DNA from: Methylocystis echinoides
GTDB lineage: Bacteria; Pseudomonadota; Alphaproteobacteria; Rhizobiales; Beijerinckiaceae
Length of the DNA stretch: 64,000 nucleotides
Assembly (NCBI RefSeq): GCF_027923385.1
Contig: NZ_BSEC01000005.1
Span: forward strand, 1-64,000
Reading direction: 5' to 3'
Shown here: piece by piece, positions 60,517 to 64,000 of the stretch
Numbering within the stretch: position 1 is the stretch's first letter
Layout: each line of letters begins with the position of its first letter
Position numbers and translations under genes: made by a program
The notes under the pieces: generated by a model
Database searches by the model: none
Told to the model about the DNA's origin: nothing
Seen by the model: only the letters and a program-made list of their open reading frames with translations

Positions 60517-62928
60517 ATGCTGCGTGCGCTGCAGGACGAATTGACGTTTGGGGCGGTGTCGAGGCGGGAGCTGCCCGTCGCGACCCACCTGCCGTATACC
60601 CGTCACGTCGATGATTGGATCGTGCGCACGAAAGCAGGGCTCTTGATGAACTTCATCAAGCTCGACGGGTTTTCGTTTCAAACGGCGGATTGGTCCGAAA
60701 TCAATGTGAGGATGCTCGGGCGGAACGATCTGGTGCGCACTCTCGCCAACAGCCGTTTCGCCATTTACTCCCATATCATCCGGCGAGAAATCGAGCCGAA
60801 GATCGCTTCGACCTTCGACAATGACCTCTGCCGGGAGATCGACGAGCGATACGACGAAAGCCTTTCCAAAAGGCGCATGTTCGTCAACGACATCTATTTG
60901 ACGATCGTCCGCCGGCCCCTGCAAGGGCATGCGGGAACGTTCGAGCTCATGTTGCAGAGCCTCCTCGGCAGAAAGAATAAGGCGGGCAGGTCGGCCGATG
61001 AAGACGAAGCCCTCATGGAGCTGCGAGACGTGACGACGGCGATAACGTCTTCGCTGGCCGCCTATCGTCCGCGCCACCTGAGAGTGGTCGAGCGCGAGGG
61101 CTCATGGTTTTCCGAGCCCCTAGAATTTCTCGTTCAACTGATCAATGGCGCCATCCGCCGCCCGATGCACCTGCCGCGCATGCCGCTTAATGAAGCGATG
61201 GCGCTGAAGCGCCTGTCCTTCGGGCGTAACGCTTTGGAGATTCGAGGCGCATCGAAAAGCGACACGCGGTTTGGGGCGATGATCTCGGTCCGGGAATATC
61301 CCTCGCTCACCGGACCCGGTTTTCTCGACAATCTGCTGACGATCCCGCACGAATTCATCGTCTCCCAATCCTTCGCGATTATCGACCGTCCGGTGGCGCA
61401 ATCGCATATCGATCGTGTCGCCCGGCAAGTCGACATGTCGTCGGAAGCCGATTCGGTCATCGCCGAACATCTCGGCGAGGCCCGCGACGAGTTGCTCGCC
61501 TCGGAATCGCTTTACGGCGAACATCACATGACCGTGATGGCCTTGGGTAAGACGCTTCCAGAAGTGGACTCGACGATCACGGCCGCCGGCGCGGCCTTGA
61601 CCGATCGCTCGGTGATTTGGGTGCGCGAGGATTTGAATACCGAGCCGGCCTTTTGGGCGCAACTGCCGGGCAATTTCCCCTATATTGCGAGAGGCGCGAT
61701 CATCAGCTCGCGAAACGTCGCGGGCTTCGTGTCTCTGCACAACTTCCCGAGTGGATCCGCGACAAATAATCACTGGGGGCCGGCGATCTCCGTGTTTCAA
61801 ACGGCGTCGCAAACCGCATATTTCTATAATTTCCACGTCCGCGATCTCGGAAATTTCAGCGTCGTCGGCCCTTCGGGCTCCGGCAAGACCGTCTGGCTGT
61901 CGTTCATTGCCGCCCAGGCGCAACGGATAGAGCCGCGTCCGAAGCTGGTTTTCATCGACAAGGATCGCGGCGCGGAGATTTTCATCCGGGCGCTCGGCGG
62001 ACAATATGAAACCCTCGATCCCGGAACGCCAACCGGCTTCAATCCCTTGATGCTGCCGGACAACGGCGAAAACCGCGAGTTCTTGTTTCAGTTGTTCTCC
62101 TTCATGTTGAAGCCGGCGCGAGCCGGCGAACTCCTGACGTCCTCCGAAGAACAGGTGATCCGCAACGCGATCAAGACCGTGGTTTCGGGTCCGCGGCAGG
62201 GGCGAAACTTGGAAGCCTTCTCCTCGCTGCTGCGCGGACGCATTCAGGCCGGCGAAGGCGACCTAACCTCGCGCCTTGAAAGCTGGATTCGGCCGGATCA
62301 AAAAGGCTGGCTGTTCAACAATCGCGAAGACAGGTTCTCGCTTTCGCAGATCTTCGGCTTCGACATGACGAAAGTGCTGGAGGATCCCGTCATTCGCACG
62401 GCGTCGCTGCTCTATATTTTTCATCGGCTGGAAGAGCTGCTCGACGGCTCGCCGGTCATGCTTTTCCTCGATGAAGGCTGGCGTCTGTTAGATGACGCGG
62501 TGTTTTCCGTTTTTCTCAAGGACAAGCTCAAAACCATTCGCAAGCAAAATGGCGTCGTCGGATTCGGGACGCAAAGCGCCGCGGATATTGTCCGCTCGCA
62601 GGCTGCGAACACCTTGATCGAGCAAACCTCGACCAATGTATTTTTCCCAAATTCCAAGGCCGACGACGAGAGCTATAAAATCGCCTTCCAGCTCTCAGAT
62701 CGAGAAATCCGCTGGATACGTGAGACCGTGCCCGAAGCGCGCTCCTTCCTGATCAAGCACGGTCAGGACTCCGTGATCGCCAAACTTGATCTTGGCTCCA
62801 TGCCGGATTTGATCAAGGTTCTCTCGGGACGCACCGAAACGGTCGCCGAGCTCCATGCCCTCATCGAGAGGGTCGGCGACGATCCGAAGGTTTGGCTGCC
62901 CATCTTTATGGGAGGGGCGCCCTCATGA
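60517..62928 (+). CDS. virB4: VirB4-type T4SS ATPase
   Basis: An 803-residue ATPase from the ATG at 60517, 2 bases after the virB3 stop (the frame is open from 60376 inside virB3). The N-terminal part (TFGAVSRRELPVATHLPYTR) is the VirB4 domain. The motor shows Walker A in FSVVGPSGSGKTVWLSFIAA, followed by KLVFIDKDRGAEIFIRALGG, Walker B in SPVMLFLDEGWRLLDDAVFS and GVVGFGTQSAADIVRSQAAN. It powers pilus biogenesis and substrate transfer. Its stop overlaps the next start (ATGA). Confidence 0.95.
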   Translation: MLRALQDELTFGAVSRRELPVATHLPYTRHVDDWIVRTKAGLLMNFIKLDGFSFQTADWSEINVRMLGRNDLVRTLANSRFAIYSHIIRREIEPKIASTFDNDLCREIDERYDESLSKRRMFVNDIYLTIVRRPLQGHAGTFELMLQSLLGRKNKAGRSADEDEALMELRDVTTAITSSLAAYRPRHLRVVEREGSWFSEPLEFLVQLINGAIRRPMHLPRMPLNEAMALKRLSFGRNALEIRGASKSDTRFGAMISVREYPSLTGPGFLDNLLTIPHEFIVSQSFAIIDRPVAQSHIDRVARQVDMSSEADSVIAEHLGEARDELLASESLYGEHHMTVMALGKTLPEVDSTITAAGAALTDRSVIWVREDLNTEPAFWAQLPGNFPYIARGAIISSRNVAGFVSLHNFPSGSATNNHWGPAISVFQTASQTAYFYNFHVRDLGNFSVVGPSGSGKTVWLSFIAAQAQRIEPRPKLVFIDKDRGAEIFIRALGGQYETLDPGTPTGFNPLMLPDNGENREFLFQLFSFMLKPARAGELLTSSEEQVIRNAIKTVVSGPRQGRNLEAFSSLLRGRIQAGEGDLTSRLESWIRPDQKGWLFNNREDRFSLSQIFGFDMTKVLEDPVIRTASLLYIFHRLEELLDGSPVMLFLDEGWRLLDDAVFSVFLKDKLKTIRKQNGVVGFGTQSAADIVRSQAANTLIEQTSTNVFFPNSKADDESYKIAFQLSDREIRWIRETVPEARSFLIKHGQDSVIAKLDLGSMPDLIKVLSGRTETVAELHALIERVGDDPKVWLPIFMGGAPS

Positions 62929-63734
62929 AGGCGATCGCGGGAGCAGTGTTGCTGGCCGTCTTTTGCGGCGGCGGCGCATCGGCCGATATTCCCGTCAACG
63001 ACGATCTACAGTTGACGCAAAAGACCCAGACGCAGACGAGTACCACAAATGCAGTCCCAATCCTGCAAAACCACAATAAGGGGCAGGGCGGCATTAACTG
63101 CGCGACGCACACCGGGCAACAGGGAACCACCCAGAACAACACACAACCGCCCAACGTGGTGACCGGCAATACCGCGGTTCAGCAATATGATCCGCAGGCA
63201 TCGAGCGCGCCGACCAATCCATTGAGCGCGCCCGGCGCAGCGACACAAAATCTCGAGCAGACCTCGGCCGGCGTTGTCGCCGGCAACGCCGCAAACCAGA
63301 GCACGATCACGGCGAATGGCCCCACCTATCAAACCGCCTCGGCGGGCGTCGGCCCCGCCGCGACAATTATGGCCGGCTATGACCAGAACTCGTCATTGGG
63401 CGCGCAAAACGGCCTCAGCTGGAACCAAGTCTTGCAGGCGGCGAATCTGTGGGTCTCGGCCTACAACGCGATCAACGTCTTCGAGAACGCACAGCTCAGC
63501 CAGTCGGCGCGCGCCATGGTTTTCGTGCCCTGGTCGATCGGCGCCGGAGCGGTTCCCTCAAACGCCGTCTGTGCAGCCGGCTACACCGGCGCCGGCACGG
63601 CGAACAGCCCCTGTGTCGCCGCCAACGGACCCTGCCAGTCCCTGTCGGATGGCGGCTGCTGGCAATACCGGACCTTCGATACAAAAGGGAATGTGACCGT
63701 CTATCTCGTTCGCGCCCAAGCCCCGTCATACTAA
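62925..63734 (+). CDS. exported T4SS-operon protein of unknown function
   Basis: A 269-residue protein from the ATG at 62925, overlapping the virB4 stop. A signal peptide (KAIAGAVLLAVFCGGGASAD) precedes a Gln/Asn/Thr-rich region (LTQKTQTQTSTTNAVPILQN, TGQQGTTQNNTQPP) and a C-terminal part with six Cys (AVCAAGYTGAGTANSPCVAA, GPCQSLSDGGCWQYRTFDTK). No known VirB protein fits this place in the order. The Cys-rich end suggests disulfides, and the low-complexity part a surface or pilus-tip role. It is likely a lineage-specific T4SS part. Confidence 0.7.
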   Translation: MKAIAGAVLLAVFCGGGASADIPVNDDLQLTQKTQTQTSTTNAVPILQNHNKGQGGINCATHTGQQGTTQNNTQPPNVVTGNTAVQQYDPQASSAPTNPLSAPGAATQNLEQTSAGVVAGNAANQSTITANGPTYQTASAGVGPAATIMAGYDQNSSLGAQNGLSWNQVLQAANLWVSAYNAINVFENAQLSQSARAMVFVPWSIGAGAVPSNAVCAAGYTGAGTANSPCVAANGPCQSLSDGGCWQYRTFDTKGNVTVYLVRAQAPSY

Positions 63735-63752
63735 GCCACAGAGGACAGCATC

Positions 63753-64000
63753 ATGTCGAAGCGATTTCTTGGGCTCCTCGCCGGACTGATTTGGACCTCG
63801 GGCGCCCTTGCGCAGGCGCCAGTGATCGACGCCGCGAATCTGACGCAAGCTCAACAAACGGCCTCGAACACGCAACAGATTCTGACGACCGATCAAAGCA
63901 TATTGAACAATGTCCAGAAGACCTTGCAGGCGGTGACTGGCGATCGATCGTCGCTGGCGCAAGGCTCGCTGGCGCAAATGGCGCTCGGCGGCGGCTTCTC
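63753..64000 (+). CDS. virB5: VirB5-like T4SS protein, cut by the window end
   Basis: A frame from the ATG at 63753, with GAGGACAG upstream, running off the right edge (82 residues seen). It has a signal peptide (SKRFLGLLAGLIWTSGALAQ) and a helical Gln/Asn/Thr-rich part (LTQAQQTASNTQQILTTDQS, ILNNVQKTLQAVTG) typical of VirB5 minor pilins. Call based on place in the operon and style. Confidence 0.6.
   Translation, partial: MSKRFLGLLAGLIWTSGALAQAPVIDAANLTQAQQTASNTQQILTTDQSILNNVQKTLQAVTGDRSSLAQGSLAQMALGGGF

Noticed and set aside
1..64000. CRISPR arrays, tRNA and rRNA genes
   Set aside because: No regularly spaced repeats, cloverleaf-like sequence or rRNA motifs were noticed by eye; a tRNAscan-SE and CRISPR search would settle this.

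Overview
The window is high-GC DNA from an alphaproteobacterium, most likely a Hyphomicrobiales (rhizobial or methanotroph-like) lineage, and it reads as part of a large conjugative plasmid. The evidence is a repABC replication/partition operon on the minus strand (48965 to 45222), a VirB-type conjugation operon starting at 59150 and cut by the right edge, plasmid topoisomerase III, ArdC, a plasmid tyrosine recombinase, a ScpB/DUF1403 pair, and many insertion-sequence fragments. The host group is inferred from gene families, not from a taxonomic marker; no rRNA or tRNA gene was seen.

Layout. 1-1.4 kb: transposase and WGR remnants. 1.4-13 kb: metal-handling genes: an HMA/TauE-SafE/cupredoxin/LysM fusion, a tiny His/Cys-rich secreted peptide, a cytochrome c, an ArsR-type regulator, a TPR-P1B-ATPase fusion, a CDF exporter, a small Cys-rich protein and a TonB receptor. 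13-14 kb: broken transposons and a truncated symporter. 14.2-19.2 kb: a cobalamin riboswitch followed by btuB, two genes of unknown function (one a multi-span membrane protein), cbiZ and a PduO-type adenosyltransferase. 19.4-28.4 kb: a His-rich secreted protein, a CzcCBA-type efflux system and a divergent PepSY/response regulator/histidine kinase operon. 28.4-34.3 kb: a methyltransferase, small envelope proteins and several IS pieces, one of them a complete IS630-type element with inverted repeats. 34.3-37.1 kb: a sulfur/persulfide-type cluster (MFS carrier, MBL-fold hydrolase, ArsR-rhodanese regulator). 37.1-38.3 kb: merR divergent from merT plus a Cys-rich protein, without merA. 39-43.5 kb: recombinase and WGR remnants, a DsbA-like protein, a truncated nuclease, and ScpB with DUF1403. 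43.5-54 kb: plasmid maintenance: recombinase with a candidate crossover site, MqsA-like antitoxin, repCBA with antisense RNA and upstream palindromes, topB, a frameshifted exonuclease and an Abi/HEPN gene with a candidate small RNA beside it. 54-64 kb: broken integrase, HU-like protein, ArdC, and the conjugation operon.

How it fits together. The left half is accessory cargo for metal and thiol stress and vitamin B12 salvage; the right half keeps and spreads the plasmid. Regulation is visible at several points: a B12 riboswitch, a MerR-type promoter with a 19-bp spacer, a perfect palindrome before the ArsR-rhodanese gene, an antisense RNA between repB and repC, and a cluster of GTTCCCA-NN-TGGGAAC palindromes upstream of repA. 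The most unusual items are the TPR-ATPase and HMA/cupredoxin/LysM fusions, the riboswitch-controlled membrane protein that could be a B12 carrier, and a structured, promoter- and terminator-flanked RNA candidate starting at the abi start codon.
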